Below are positions 19,378-27,072 of a DNA stretch of 57,735 nt, piece after piece (position 1 is the stretch's first letter; every line of letters begins with the position of its first letter). A program made the position numbers and the translations under genes. Below the pieces are notes generated by a model that was given only the letters and a program-made list of their open reading frames with translations, ran no database searches and was not told the origin of the DNA. The DNA is from a virus, in the IMG/VR virus record IMGVR_UViG_3300017575_000049, positions 1-57,735 of that record. One strand, 5' to 3'.

Positions 19378-19767
19378 ATGGCAGACATCTACCCCGACGA
19401 GGGACTGGACTGGATAACCACCGCGCTGACCGGTGCAGCAGCAGGTGAAGAGCTCTATGAGATAGCAGTCGGAACCGGTACTACCACACCAGCATCTGGT
19501 GACACCGGTCTTGCTACTGAGGTGTTCCGAACTGATATCGATGCGGACAATGCAGCTATTGATTTCACCTCACGTACCGGGGAGATACGTATCGCTATCT
19601 CGGTTGCTGGGGGAACAGAGGTACCGTCTGGGACCACTATCACCGAGTTTGGTGTCTTTGCCGATGACGTCAACAACTCACTGGTCTACCGAGAGACGGC
19701 CCCATCGACGACCATCGATGCAGGGGAGCGAGTCCAGTTCGAGGCAAACCTCTCGTTCACGAACTGA
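19378..19767 (+). CDS. Tail fibre/collar attachment protein
   Basis: A 129-residue beta-rich protein (YEIAVGTGTTTPASGDTGLA, then TTITEFGVFADDVNNSLVYR). The pattern 'aVGtGtttp...tgL.tEv.R' is found in small phage fibre and wedge-adaptor proteins that begin tail fibre operons. It follows the gpI-like gene by 30 bp and precedes the fibre genes, so it probably forms the base of the fibre. I place it by pattern and position. Confidence 0.6.
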   Translation: MADIYPDEGLDWITTALTGAAAGEELYEIAVGTGTTTPASGDTGLATEVFRTDIDADNAAIDFTSRTGEIRIAISVAGGTEVPSGTTITEFGVFADDVNNSLVYRETAPSTTIDAGERVQFEANLSFTN

Positions 19768-19816
19768 ATGATACGTAAGGGCTGCGTTCCGACTACTGAT
19801 GCCGTGATGTCGCACA

Positions 19817-20428
19817 ATGGTTCAAGACCACGTCTTTCCACAGGATGCTGATGACAATGATGCCGAGAACTTTGCTCAGCTAACAGGTGACCCCCGGCTC
19901 AACGACTATGTTGTCCAGGGAATGCGAGTGGTGAACGCTGACTTTACTGCAGAAACCTTTGATGTGACCGAGGGTATCGCTCGTATTCACCGGGACAATG
20001 GTGTTGCAGCCAGCTCGGGCGAAACACGACAGGCGCTCGGGTTCACCGTACAGCTGCAGGCCAGAACTGGCGTTGCAATGTTGGCCAGCACACAGCTGTC
20101 AACTGGAGATAATAAGGTCTACCTTGACCCTAATCTGAGCAGCAATGACCGCCCAGTTATTCGTGTCATTGACGGAAGCACGTTGCCCGACGATGGTTGG
20201 CTTTCACTTGCAGCCATTGATAAAAATAATGCACAGGTCACTAACAACGCACAACGCCATCCAGAGGGACTGCCATTGCTCAATGCGCCTGTTGCACAGG
20301 CTTACGACAACGGGAGAGACGCCTATGTTGTCCGAGATGTCACCCAGAATGCAGACCGACTCAATCTCGACCGGACAACGGGTGACCTGAAGATTGCTGG
20401 GCAACTGACGGAAAACGCCTCACTGTAA
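19817..20428 (+). CDS. Tail fibre-associated protein
   Basis: A 203-residue protein, strand-rich and acidic. The central part (FDVTEGIARIHRDNG, then GDNKVYLDPNLSSNDRPVIR) resembles the 'value/xVYLDp' repeats of fibre shaft or neck domains. The C-terminal segment (RDVTQNADRLNLDRTTGDLK) resembles a segment found before intramolecular registration motifs of fibres. It is followed 2 bp later by the next fibre gene. Specific family not recognised. Confidence 0.5.
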   Translation: MVQDHVFPQDADDNDAENFAQLTGDPRLNDYVVQGMRVVNADFTAETFDVTEGIARIHRDNGVAASSGETRQALGFTVQLQARTGVAMLASTQLSTGDNKVYLDPNLSSNDRPVIRVIDGSTLPDDGWLSLAAIDKNNAQVTNNAQRHPEGLPLLNAPVAQAYDNGRDAYVVRDVTQNADRLNLDRTTGDLKIAGQLTENASL

Positions 20429-20430
20429 TC

Positions 20431-21168
20431 ATGACCGAGACAACCTACGACGCAGACGACATCCTGGCAAACGCAATGCCCCGCCACCAGCGGGTGAAGG
20501 AACTGCTCCTTGATGCGGTTCACCTGCTCATCGACGAGCAAGGAACCATGCGAACCCGAGCACAGACTATCTCGTATCTCGCGACATCACTCGATATTGA
20601 CAATGCAATGGCTGCAGACCTTCTTCGCGAACTGGTTGGTGACCTTGTTGACCCCGTGATACAGGTGCCTAACGGAAGCCAGCGGTTTGTCGGGGTTGCA
20701 GAGTATGTAGCGTTCGAGGGTGCCTATGGCTACACTGACTACCATGACCACCGTGGTGAGCAAAAGCGCGTGGTCTGTGCGCACTGTGTCCGTGAACACG
20801 ACAGCGTCACAGATATTGCACACGCAACCGCTGGTGACCCAGCCGGCTCGTTCGGTCGCGACGCCGGGTTTGAGACACTTTACGATGGCATCCGTACGCA
20901 TATTATCGATGCGCACGACGCTGAGCCAGCAGGCATCGCCGTCGGGGCGACACTTGTCTCCGGAACGACCATTGGTGGGAACGAATCATTCCATGCTGGC
21001 AACGACGGCGCCGGCTCGGGGCTTCGAGCTGAGACAGCTATCCAGGCTGACCAGGCAACGCAGGCTGATGCAGCCAACAATGCAGACACCGTTGGAGGGA
21101 GAGAAATCTACGTTCAGTCAACCGAGCCAAGCAATCCGTCCACCGATGACCTGTGGGTGCAAAAATAA
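20431..21168 (+). CDS. Tail fibre protein with zinc-finger-like insert
   Basis: A 245-residue protein with three parts. Residues 1-75 are helical (QRVKELLLDAVHLLIDE). Residues about 100-165 contain CAHCVREH and a later HIIDAHDAE, a plausible CxxC...H..H zinc site that is unusual in a structural protein. The last 80 residues have VSGTTIGGNESFHAGNDG and Ala/Asp/Gln heptad-like repeats (QADQATQADAANNADTVGG), which are well-known fibre shaft motifs. It ends in a WVQK strand. The stop is 1 bp before the adhesin start. Confidence 0.6.
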   Translation: MTETTYDADDILANAMPRHQRVKELLLDAVHLLIDEQGTMRTRAQTISYLATSLDIDNAMAADLLRELVGDLVDPVIQVPNGSQRFVGVAEYVAFEGAYGYTDYHDHRGEQKRVVCAHCVREHDSVTDIAHATAGDPAGSFGRDAGFETLYDGIRTHIIDAHDAEPAGIAVGATLVSGTTIGGNESFHAGNDGAGSGLRAETAIQADQATQADAANNADTVGGREIYVQSTEPSNPSTDDLWVQK

Positions 21169-21169
21169 G

Positions 21170-22306
21170 ATGCCGAACGTGATATACAATGGTCCAGCTA
21201 CTGAAACGTTCACCGTGCCAAGTCGGGTCTTTGAGGTATTCATCAAGGCATCGGGTGCCGGTTCTGGCCAACCTGGTTCGTTTGTACAGGGTGGGCTGAA
21301 TGTCAGTCCAGGACAGACTATTGATGTGACCGTTGGTGGCTCTAACAGTGGACAGTCAGGTGGGTTCCCGAACGGTGGTAACGGGAATAGTAGGAGTATT
21401 GGTGGTAATACTGCGACCTCAGATGGTGGTGCTGGTGGAACCTATGTTCACCGACCTGATGGGTCTACCGCGATTGCGGTTGGTGGGGCCGGTGGGAGGG
21501 GTGCTGCATTTGCAACTGACGACGACTCAAACTCAAGGGATGTTGCGGTAAGTGGTCGTGGCGGTGCAGGAGACGAAGACGCACCAGATACGGACGTAGC
21601 GGACTCCCTATTCGACAGAGTTCTCGATGGTGGCCTCGCTGGTGCGCAGTCAGGTAATGCGGGAGCAAATGGGCCTGCCAGGTCTGACACTGAGGATTTT
21701 GACAACGTCAAAATAGCTGCCGTAGGTGGTGGTGGGGGTGGTGGACACAGAGGGGGCGGAGCCGGCAACGTAGAACTGGGGTCCGACGACGCTACTGCAA
21801 CTGGTGGTGGTGGGGGGACCAGCCTCGTGAATGTCGATACAAACGGCTCATTCAACAGGGCCGGTGGTAACACCGGCGATGGAACGGTTGAGATACAGTT
21901 TCCTCCAGCGGTGCCTGAGGCACCCTCGCTTGTGTCGACGCCACCATCGGTCACAATAAACTGGACCGATGTCAACGCCGATGAGACAGCGTATCGCATC
22001 CGACGAAAGGGCCCATCAGATAGCAGTTTCGCACGGATAGCCACCGTGGGCGGAAACACACTGCAGTTCGAGGATACGGACGTCAGTCCGGCCGAATCAT
22101 ACGAGTATGCCATCAGTGCATTCGACGCTACTGTTTCACTTGGCTCACCACAGAGTACGGCAACTGCTGAGGTGTATACGTCCGGCCCGCGGGTTGCTGA
22201 TAGCGCGGGGTTCGTGGACAACCGGCAGATTTTCTACTACAATGGAACGTCGTGGGTGCCTGCAGAGGTCGGTCGGTTCGATGGCAATGTGTTCGACCTC
22301 TTCTGA
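21170..22306 (+). CDS. Tail-tip adhesin with polyglycine domain and fibronectin type III domain
   Basis: A 378-residue protein read from the ATG at 21170, since the longer open frame overlaps the preceding gene. Residues about 20-240 form a glycine-rich domain with clusters such as GGAGG, GGGGGGGHRGGGAG and GGGGGT separated by polar loops, the layout of polyglycine-II sandwich adhesins at phage fibre tips. Residues about 245-345 form a fibronectin type III domain (PEAPSLVSTPPSVTINWTD, then YEYAISAFDA). The C-terminus (FYYNGTSWVPAEVGRFDG) is a short aromatic strand. It is probably the receptor-binding protein that sets host range. Confidence 0.7.
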   Translation: MPNVIYNGPATETFTVPSRVFEVFIKASGAGSGQPGSFVQGGLNVSPGQTIDVTVGGSNSGQSGGFPNGGNGNSRSIGGNTATSDGGAGGTYVHRPDGSTAIAVGGAGGRGAAFATDDDSNSRDVAVSGRGGAGDEDAPDTDVADSLFDRVLDGGLAGAQSGNAGANGPARSDTEDFDNVKIAAVGGGGGGGHRGGGAGNVELGSDDATATGGGGGTSLVNVDTNGSFNRAGGNTGDGTVEIQFPPAVPEAPSLVSTPPSVTINWTDVNADETAYRIRRKGPSDSSFARIATVGGNTLQFEDTDVSPAESYEYAISAFDATVSLGSPQSTATAEVYTSGPRVADSAGFVDNRQIFYYNGTSWVPAEVGRFDGNVFDLF

Positions 22307-22331
22307 ACAGCATGCTGACCACCCGTAGCTG

Positions 22332-22637
22332 ATGTCGCGTATGAGCAAGAAACAACAGGCTGGCAAGGCTGGTGTGCTCGCACTGGGCACCACACTGGTT
22401 GGCGCCGGCGCTACAGGATTGAGTAATGGAGAATACTATGGCGGACTTGGCCTCGTCCTTGCCGGGATGGGGCTGCTTGGCGGATACGAACTCGTCCAGG
22501 ATAAACAGATTCAGGGCTACGCTGATATGTTCGCAACAACGGTTGAGCCCCAGGAACTCATCGACAGTGTTTCGATGAAATCCACGGAGGCTGGCGAGCG
22601 CATCGAGCGTGAAATTGAGGGGCACTCAGACGACTGA
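22332..22637 (+). CDS. Small membrane protein
   Basis: A 101-residue protein. Residues about 13-48 make two Gly/Ala/Leu-rich hydrophobic stretches (VLALGTTLVGAGATGL and GGLGLVLAGMGLLGGYEL) separated by a short loop, so a helical hairpin in the membrane is likely. The second half is polar and acidic. It is first of three membrane-protein genes that close the late block. A role in exit (holin-like) is possible but not shown by any family motif. The start could also be the in-frame ATG at 22341. Confidence 0.55.
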   Translation: MSRMSKKQQAGKAGVLALGTTLVGAGATGLSNGEYYGGLGLVLAGMGLLGGYELVQDKQIQGYADMFATTVEPQELIDSVSMKSTEAGERIEREIEGHSDD

Positions 22638-22662
22638 GCTACTCCCCCTGTTTTGTCGCACC

Positions 22663-23181
22663 ATGTGGCCCCTTCTCCAGTCGTTTCCGTACGACACCGT
22701 TCCAGATGGCAACGTCTTCTATAGTCACCACTTTGTCTACTTCGCAGCGTTTGCGTTGTTTATCGGCATCCTGCTGATCGATGACGAGGATGATCACGAC
22801 CCATGGATGTTACTGGGTGGACTGTGTCTGTCATTTTTTGCCTGGCACTATCTCTGGCCGACCGGCAAGCCCGTGTTTGGCGCACTGCTGACCATACTTG
22901 GACTGGCTATCGCAATCGGTGGCGTGCTATGCCGACCGGCGTGGTCACCGTTCATGGCGAAACATGCATACCGACTGACTCGTGGCGATAGAATCCCTGA
23001 CTATGATTACCGAGATACCGTCTACGGGCAGTGGACCCGAGCGTTGTTGTTGGTCACACTGGTGGGGGCTGCCGATGATGTCCTCGAACACGCGTTCGGT
23101 ATCTGGACCCCCCTTGACTTCGTGTGGAACGCCGTTGTAGCTGACTGGTTTCCACTTGACCCCACACTGCTGCCGTTCTGA
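22663..23181 (+). CDS. Multi-spanning membrane protein
   Basis: A 172-residue protein taken from the ATG at 22663. I see about four hydrophobic segments (VYFAAFALFIGILLI; MLLGGLCLSFFAWHYLW; GALLTILGLAIAIGGVLC; RALLLVTLVGAADDVLEHAF) linked by acidic loops. It overlaps the next gene by its stop (TGATG at 23179-23183). No family recognised. Its place after the fibre genes suggests a role late in infection at the cell membrane. Confidence 0.55.
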   Translation: MWPLLQSFPYDTVPDGNVFYSHHFVYFAAFALFIGILLIDDEDDHDPWMLLGGLCLSFFAWHYLWPTGKPVFGALLTILGLAIAIGGVLCRPAWSPFMAKHAYRLTRGDRIPDYDYRDTVYGQWTRALLLVTLVGAADDVLEHAFGIWTPLDFVWNAVVADWFPLDPTLLPF

Positions 23182-23405
23182 TGGGGATGGACCCGCTCGA
23201 TAGATTTGTCTCCCGAGACGTACTCGTCAGTATCCTGCTGGCTGTCTCACTCGGTAAGGTACTTGAATACAGTAATCTACAGCTCACGACCGACCAGACC
23301 GAGTTGCTGGTACTCTGGATATTTGAGACCCTGGCACTGCTGCTGGTCTACCTGCTGTGGGGGTACATAGACGCGTTGGCTGACACCATCTTCGACCCAG
23401 ACTAA
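23181..23405 (+). CDS. Small two-helix membrane protein
   Basis: A 74-residue protein with two hydrophobic helices (VLVSILLAVSLGKVLEY and LLVLWIFETLALLLVYLLWG) joined by a polar turn, the size and shape of class II holins. It is coupled to the upstream membrane gene by overlapping stop and start. It is the last rightward gene of the late block, convergent with the gene at 23442. The holin role is a guess from size and position. Confidence 0.55.
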   Translation: MGMDPLDRFVSRDVLVSILLAVSLGKVLEYSNLQLTTDQTELLVLWIFETLALLLVYLLWGYIDALADTIFDPD

Positions 23406-23441
23406 CCAGTGACTACTATCAACTGGATGTTCTGTGTCCGG

Positions 23442-24032
23442 TCACTCGGCCGGGCCATTCCAGTTCTCACGTCGAAGGTCATTGACATCGGAAATGAGGT
23501 CGCCCAGCTCGCCCCAGCCAGCGATGGTGCCCGAGCGAGCACGTAGGTCACCCAGCATTGCCGATGCAGCCCGGTCAAGGATATTCAGTCCTGCCATATC
23601 GGCTGTGAACGAGATATCCGTGGCTGCATCCACCGGGCCGGCCTCGATGAACTGCTCGATAAGTGCGTCCGCACGCTGTTTGTCATCTATCTCTGTGCGC
23701 TGTTCGGCCTGCACACGGAACTCAAGCAATCCATGCAGGAAGTGTCGATAGGTCTGTGCATCGACCGTGAGCGTGCTGGTCGGTGCATCGGGCACTGTGG
23801 TCTCCGTTGACTCGGTCTCTGGCGTTGCTGCATGCGCATCGAGTAATTCCTGGGCGGGCGCTGCAAGCGATATCAGGTCAGCAGTCGGTGTCCCGACATA
23901 CTCACCCACTGCCTCTAACTCTGCCTCGGTCGCCTGTGCGACATCTTCGACGGTCAGTAATCCTGCCGTCTCAAGTGCCTCAGCAACTGCTGGACCGACG
24001 CCGGTGATGTCCTCAAGTTCAGTCTCCGTCAT
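23442..24032 (-). CDS. Helix-hairpin-helix domain protein
   Basis: A 196-residue protein. Residues 1-55 carry two HhH-like motifs (ITGVGPAVAEALETAGLLTV and VGEYVGTPTADLISLAA), as in the Rad51/RadA and NusA-type HhH domain that binds DNA. The rest is helical and acidic with no family I know. It starts divergently from the nuclease gene at 24113. A TATA-like TTAATTAAG on the minus strand near 24055 stands about 25-30 nt before the start. Confidence 0.55.
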   Translation of the reverse strand: MTETELEDITGVGPAVAEALETAGLLTVEDVAQATEAELEAVGEYVGTPTADLISLAAPAQELLDAHAATPETESTETTVPDAPTSTLTVDAQTYRHFLHGLLEFRVQAEQRTEIDDKQRADALIEQFIEAGPVDAATDISFTADMAGLNILDRAASAMLGDLRARSGTIAGWGELGDLISDVNDLRRENWNGPAE

Positions 24033-24112
24033 ACGACTTGATGTATGTGACCAACAAACTTAATTAACGCGGAAAACCTATACATGCCAAGCAGACGGGA
24101 ACGTCGCACCAT

Positions 24113-24916
24113 ATGTCAGCCACAGATATCCGACGGTACACGGTCGAAGATATCGGTCGTGTGTACGAACATCCGCAGCGCGACCTGTGGCTTCCCTCCG
24201 TATCAACGGTACTCAACGTTCGGCCCAAGCCGGAGGCGCTCAAGAACTGGCTTAGCCGGACCGACAACGCCGATGAAATCAACCGCTACAAGCGCAATCG
24301 GGGGACACTGGTCCACTACGATATCCTGAACGAGTTGCAGCGTCAGTCGGTCCCGGACAGCGTTCCGGATCACGAGGCCGACCTCTGGAGCGAGGATGAG
24401 CAAGGGTCGGTCGCTGAGCTCAAGTCAGAAGGCAAGTGGGAGCGATGTCAGCGCGACCGGGAATGGGTCAGTGAGACGGCCTGGCCGATGATGCAAACGG
24501 TCGCAAACATCGATTACGTCATTGATGTCGAGACGTTCGTTATCGAGACCAGTCTTGGCTATGCTGGGCAGTTTGACCTCCTGTACTACGATGCTGAGAA
24601 CGACGATGTAGTGCTCTCTGATATCAAGACCGGCAAGCACGTCTATGAGAAGAATATGCTGCAGGGTGAGGCTTACCGACACGCGGTGCCCATCAAGGTC
24701 GACCGACTCGAGGTGCTACGCGTCAACCCGGATTTCCGTGATTGGGAGCTCTCAAGCAGTGAAGACTGGGAGACGACAAGCGATGAGCGGTGGACCGAGT
24801 TCTGTGACCTGCACTCACAGCTGGCTGTCGAGGAGATGGTCGAGAGTATCCAGGACCGACATGCCAGTGGAGAGGCATTCGTCGAAGGCGAGAATGAGTC
24901 GGCAGATGCTGACTGA
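24113..24916 (+). CDS. PD-(D/E)XK nuclease, RecB/Cas4-like
   Basis: A 267-residue protein. The core has ETSLGYAGQFDLLYYD (about 144-159) and DVVLSDIKTGKHVYEK (about 164-179): the G-x-x-D and D-x-K residues of the PD-(D/E)XK fold. Then comes LQGEAYRHAV with the Q/Y motif of RecB-type nucleases. The upstream His in GTLVHYDI fits motif I. It lacks an obvious four-cysteine cluster, so it is closer to viral RecB-like exonucleases than to canonical Cas4. It probably acts in viral DNA recombination or replication end processing. Confidence 0.75.
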   Translation: MSATDIRRYTVEDIGRVYEHPQRDLWLPSVSTVLNVRPKPEALKNWLSRTDNADEINRYKRNRGTLVHYDILNELQRQSVPDSVPDHEADLWSEDEQGSVAELKSEGKWERCQRDREWVSETAWPMMQTVANIDYVIDVETFVIETSLGYAGQFDLLYYDAENDDVVLSDIKTGKHVYEKNMLQGEAYRHAVPIKVDRLEVLRVNPDFRDWELSSSEDWETTSDERWTEFCDLHSQLAVEEMVESIQDRHASGEAFVEGENESADAD

Positions 24917-24939
24917 GTGGGGCCGGTCGGTGCAGTCGC

Positions 24940-25362
24940 ATGAGCGAACCACACGATACCGGTTCAGGTGACTCAGTAGAGTCAGCGTTCGGGGTGCACA
25001 GACATACAGAGCCAGCCCTGAAGCTTGTTCTCGGAACACCCATCGGTGCCAACGCAACTGAGCTTCGTAACCATGGCTATGGCCGGACCGAGCGCGCCTG
25101 CCCACTGACGGGGTGTCCTGGTTTCTGTTATCAAAGTCGGACTGAGACCGTCTGCGGGACCTGTGCACTGGTTGTCGATGACCCTGGTCGATTCAACCCA
25201 GTCCGTATTAACTCGGGCCCACCCCCACAGTGGCGATACTTCTTTGAGAACCGAGAGTACTACCGCAATGGCACCACACGCGCGGTCGGTGGCTATCCAC
25301 ACGTCCACGAGTGGGGCGATGCGACCGATGACCCAATGACCTTTTACGAGCCGACGCGCTGA
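24940..25362 (+). CDS. Cysteine-rich zinc-binding protein
   Basis: A 140-residue protein with a cysteine cluster CPLTGCPGFCYQS...CGTC at about residues 54-76, enough for one zinc ribbon. The second half is aromatic-rich (WRYFFENREYYRNG) and ends in HVHEWGDATDDPMTFYE. It lies 23 bp after the nuclease gene and likely shares its transcript. It converges on the resolvase-like gene with a 1-bp gap. Function unknown. Confidence 0.5.
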   Translation: MSEPHDTGSGDSVESAFGVHRHTEPALKLVLGTPIGANATELRNHGYGRTERACPLTGCPGFCYQSRTETVCGTCALVVDDPGRFNPVRINSGPPPQWRYFFENREYYRNGTTRAVGGYPHVHEWGDATDDPMTFYEPTR

Positions 25363-25363
25363 G

Positions 25364-25903
25364 CTACCAGTTAATATAGTCCAGCAGATACTCGAAGTCA
25401 TCGCCGACCTGACTCGATGGCCACCCCTGCTCATCTGTTGTTGCCTGTGTATCCGTTGGTGGTTTTGGCACCGAGATATTGCCAGCCCGCGTGACCTTTG
25501 CCTCTACCGGAGCGGTCTCAACCATCGATTCGCGAAGCTTTTCATCATTATCAGCCGGCCAGATACGAAGCAACAACAGCTGGCGATTCGTGAATCGGAT
25601 ACCCACCACGGGTGCGACCTTTCGAGGATAGTCATTAGCAAAGCGTAGCAGGTCAGATAGGTCATCATCGCGGTCTTCCTCTGGCGTCTCTGGGCTAAAC
25701 GTGATAGAGATTCGGTCCTGTGTTGTCCGCTTGAACTCAAACGCGTGCACAAGGTCTCCATCATCGAGCACAACATCCGGAGAGGGAACCTTCTGATTGC
25801 CTGACCACCCGACCCTGAGTGGAAGCAATCGACCACCGGTTCTGTCGAACACGCCGTTCGCTATCTCGTGCTCAAAGTTGAGCCCCGCTTTCTGACTACT
25901 CAT
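25364..25903 (-). CDS. Hjc-like Holliday junction resolvase (PD-(D/E)XK)
   Basis: A 179-residue protein. Motifs in order are FEHEIANGVFD (Glu of motif I), SPDVVLDDGDLVHAFEFKRT (Asp, then E-x-K of motifs II and III) and a following helix, as in archaeal Hjc and related viral resolvases. Length fits with a C-terminal extension of about 50 residues. I chose the ATG at 25903; an in-frame ATG at 25921 adds six residues. A role in resolving viral recombination intermediates is likely. Confidence 0.65.
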   Translation of the reverse strand: MSSQKAGLNFEHEIANGVFDRTGGRLLPLRVGWSGNQKVPSPDVVLDDGDLVHAFEFKRTTQDRISITFSPETPEEDRDDDLSDLLRFANDYPRKVAPVVGIRFTNRQLLLLRIWPADNDEKLRESMVETAPVEAKVTRAGNISVPKPPTDTQATTDEQGWPSSQVGDDFEYLLDYINW

Positions 25904-25957
25904 GCGACATCGGACGCCCATCGCAAAGCGCCCGGCAACCTGGCGTTCCTGCGGGGG

Positions 25958-26266
25958 TTAGATTTCCTCGTGGCGCTCGATGAACAGCACGTGCTCAGGG
26001 AAGAGCCAGCGCTCGACGCCACCATCCTTTACGTAGATGAGTCCCGCCCCGTCGCGAGCTGATGGCCAGACGTATGCCATGTCCTTCCGGAGATGGATAT
26101 CCTCGTCAACCGGCGTGTTGGGGTAGTACAGGTGTATCTCGCCAGCATCTTCAAGTGCTTCGCTGATGATATCAACGGTCCGGACTTCGTGTGTTGAATC
26201 CGCGTCACCGATGCTATGTGGCCGTACCTCGTCCTTATCAGGGATGTCTCCGTGCTCGAAGGGCAT
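25958..26266 (-). CDS. Uncharacterised protein
   Basis: A 102-residue acidic protein, mixed alpha/beta (VDIISEALEDAGEIHLYYPN, then YVWPSARDGAGLIYVKDGGV). No known family. It is followed on the same strand, 54 bp later, by the resolvase-like gene, so the two may share a transcript. Confidence 0.5.
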   Translation of the reverse strand: MPFEHGDIPDKDEVRPHSIGDADSTHEVRTVDIISEALEDAGEIHLYYPNTPVDEDIHLRKDMAYVWPSARDGAGLIYVKDGGVERWLFPEHVLFIERHEEI

Positions 26267-26340
26267 CTACCAGTATATAGTCATTCGACGTAGTTAACTC
26301 TGGCGAGGATGGACTCATATCCGACCGCAGTCACACCGAC

Positions 26341-26646
26341 TCAGTGTGCCGTACTGGCAGACTCACGCAGTACTGGGTCATCGTTGCTGTTCCACTTGAT
26401 GGTATAGACCGTCAACGTCTCGATGTCGACGAACATTCCCATCGGTACGTCTGACCCACCCATTGTCTCACTCTTCTCGATGCGGAATCCCATATCAAGT
26501 GACTCAGCAAGACTCTCGTTGTCAAATCTGAACGCTGCAAGGCGTTTGAGCTCATCGAACACTGCCGGTCGTACATACAGCACGTCGGGTGTACTGCCCT
26601 GCATCCGCATTGTGGCATACCCATCCAGAAGCGGTTGAATGTTCAT
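26341..26646 (-). CDS. Uncharacterised protein
   Basis: A 101-residue protein (YVRPAVFDELKRLAAFRFDN, then MGMFVDIETLTVYTIKW). The pattern of a short helix and four strands recalls small phage major-head-like 'YVRPxVxxxL' fragments but is too short to place. It has a leaderless promoter: CCTAAG (minus CTTAGG) at 26671-26676 and a GCATAT box 8 nt before the start. Confidence 0.5.
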   Translation of the reverse strand: MNIQPLLDGYATMRMQGSTPDVLYVRPAVFDELKRLAAFRFDNESLAESLDMGFRIEKSETMGGSDVPMGMFVDIETLTVYTIKWNSNDDPVLRESASTAH

Positions 26647-26654
26647 ACCGATAC

Positions 26655-26676
26655 ATATGCATACAACGTACCTAAG
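26655..26676 (-). promoter_or_regulatory. Promoter with GCATAY box, gene starting at 26646
   Basis: On the minus strand CTTAGGT is followed by GTT and GCATAT, ending 8 nt before the ATG at 26646. The same arrangement (CTTAGGT, GTT, GCATAC) precedes the gene that starts at 48648, with about 18 of 22 bases identical. Confidence 0.6.
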
Positions 26677-26691
26677 TCTGTTGGCAGGTAA

Positions 26692-27027
26692 CTATTTATT
26701 CAGTGGTTCCCAGGCATGTACATCGTCGGCATCATCATCGAGTAGTCGTGCCCAGTTTTCTGCGTAGCCGGCCACATCGACCGGGTTGTCTGCATCATAG
26801 ATGCCCGCTGCTGACCGGGCAAGCTTCATCAGAATGAACAGCTTGCAGACCTCAGCTGCATCAAGCTCAACAGCATAGCCTGCGGACTGCAAATAGCTAT
26901 TCCAGAGCTGTGCAATAGCATCGAATGAGTCCTCGGGGGCACCGTGTGTGTCTGCTCGCTCGTAGACAGCGTGGTATGCGTCCTCGAACACGTGTGAGTC
27001 CGTCAGGCCGGACGGTTGTCTGTGCAT
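26692..27027 (-). CDS. DUF6378-like viral protein
   Basis: A 111-residue helical protein. The order YERADTHGAPEDSFDAIAQLW, then DAAEVCKLFILMKLARSA, then NPVDVAGYAENW matches the 'R...HG.....F..ia.lW', 'V...mi.lKiaR' and 'D.....aGYa' signature of a common small phage protein (DUF6378) of unknown function, probably MazG-like. The ATG at 27027 is preferred over a TTG at 27054, since a GCATAC box (27036-27041) stands 8 nt before it. Confidence 0.65.
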   Translation of the reverse strand: MHRQPSGLTDSHVFEDAYHAVYERADTHGAPEDSFDAIAQLWNSYLQSAGYAVELDAAEVCKLFILMKLARSAAGIYDADNPVDVAGYAENWARLLDDDADDVHAWEPLNK

Positions 27028-27072
27028 GCTATCTTGTATGCATTCAAGTGACAAAACTCTGGCGCGAGCGGG

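Noticed and set aside
24113-24916. True Cas4
   Set aside because: The D-x-K nuclease core is clear, but the conserved iron-sulphur cysteines are absent and no CRISPR parts are near.
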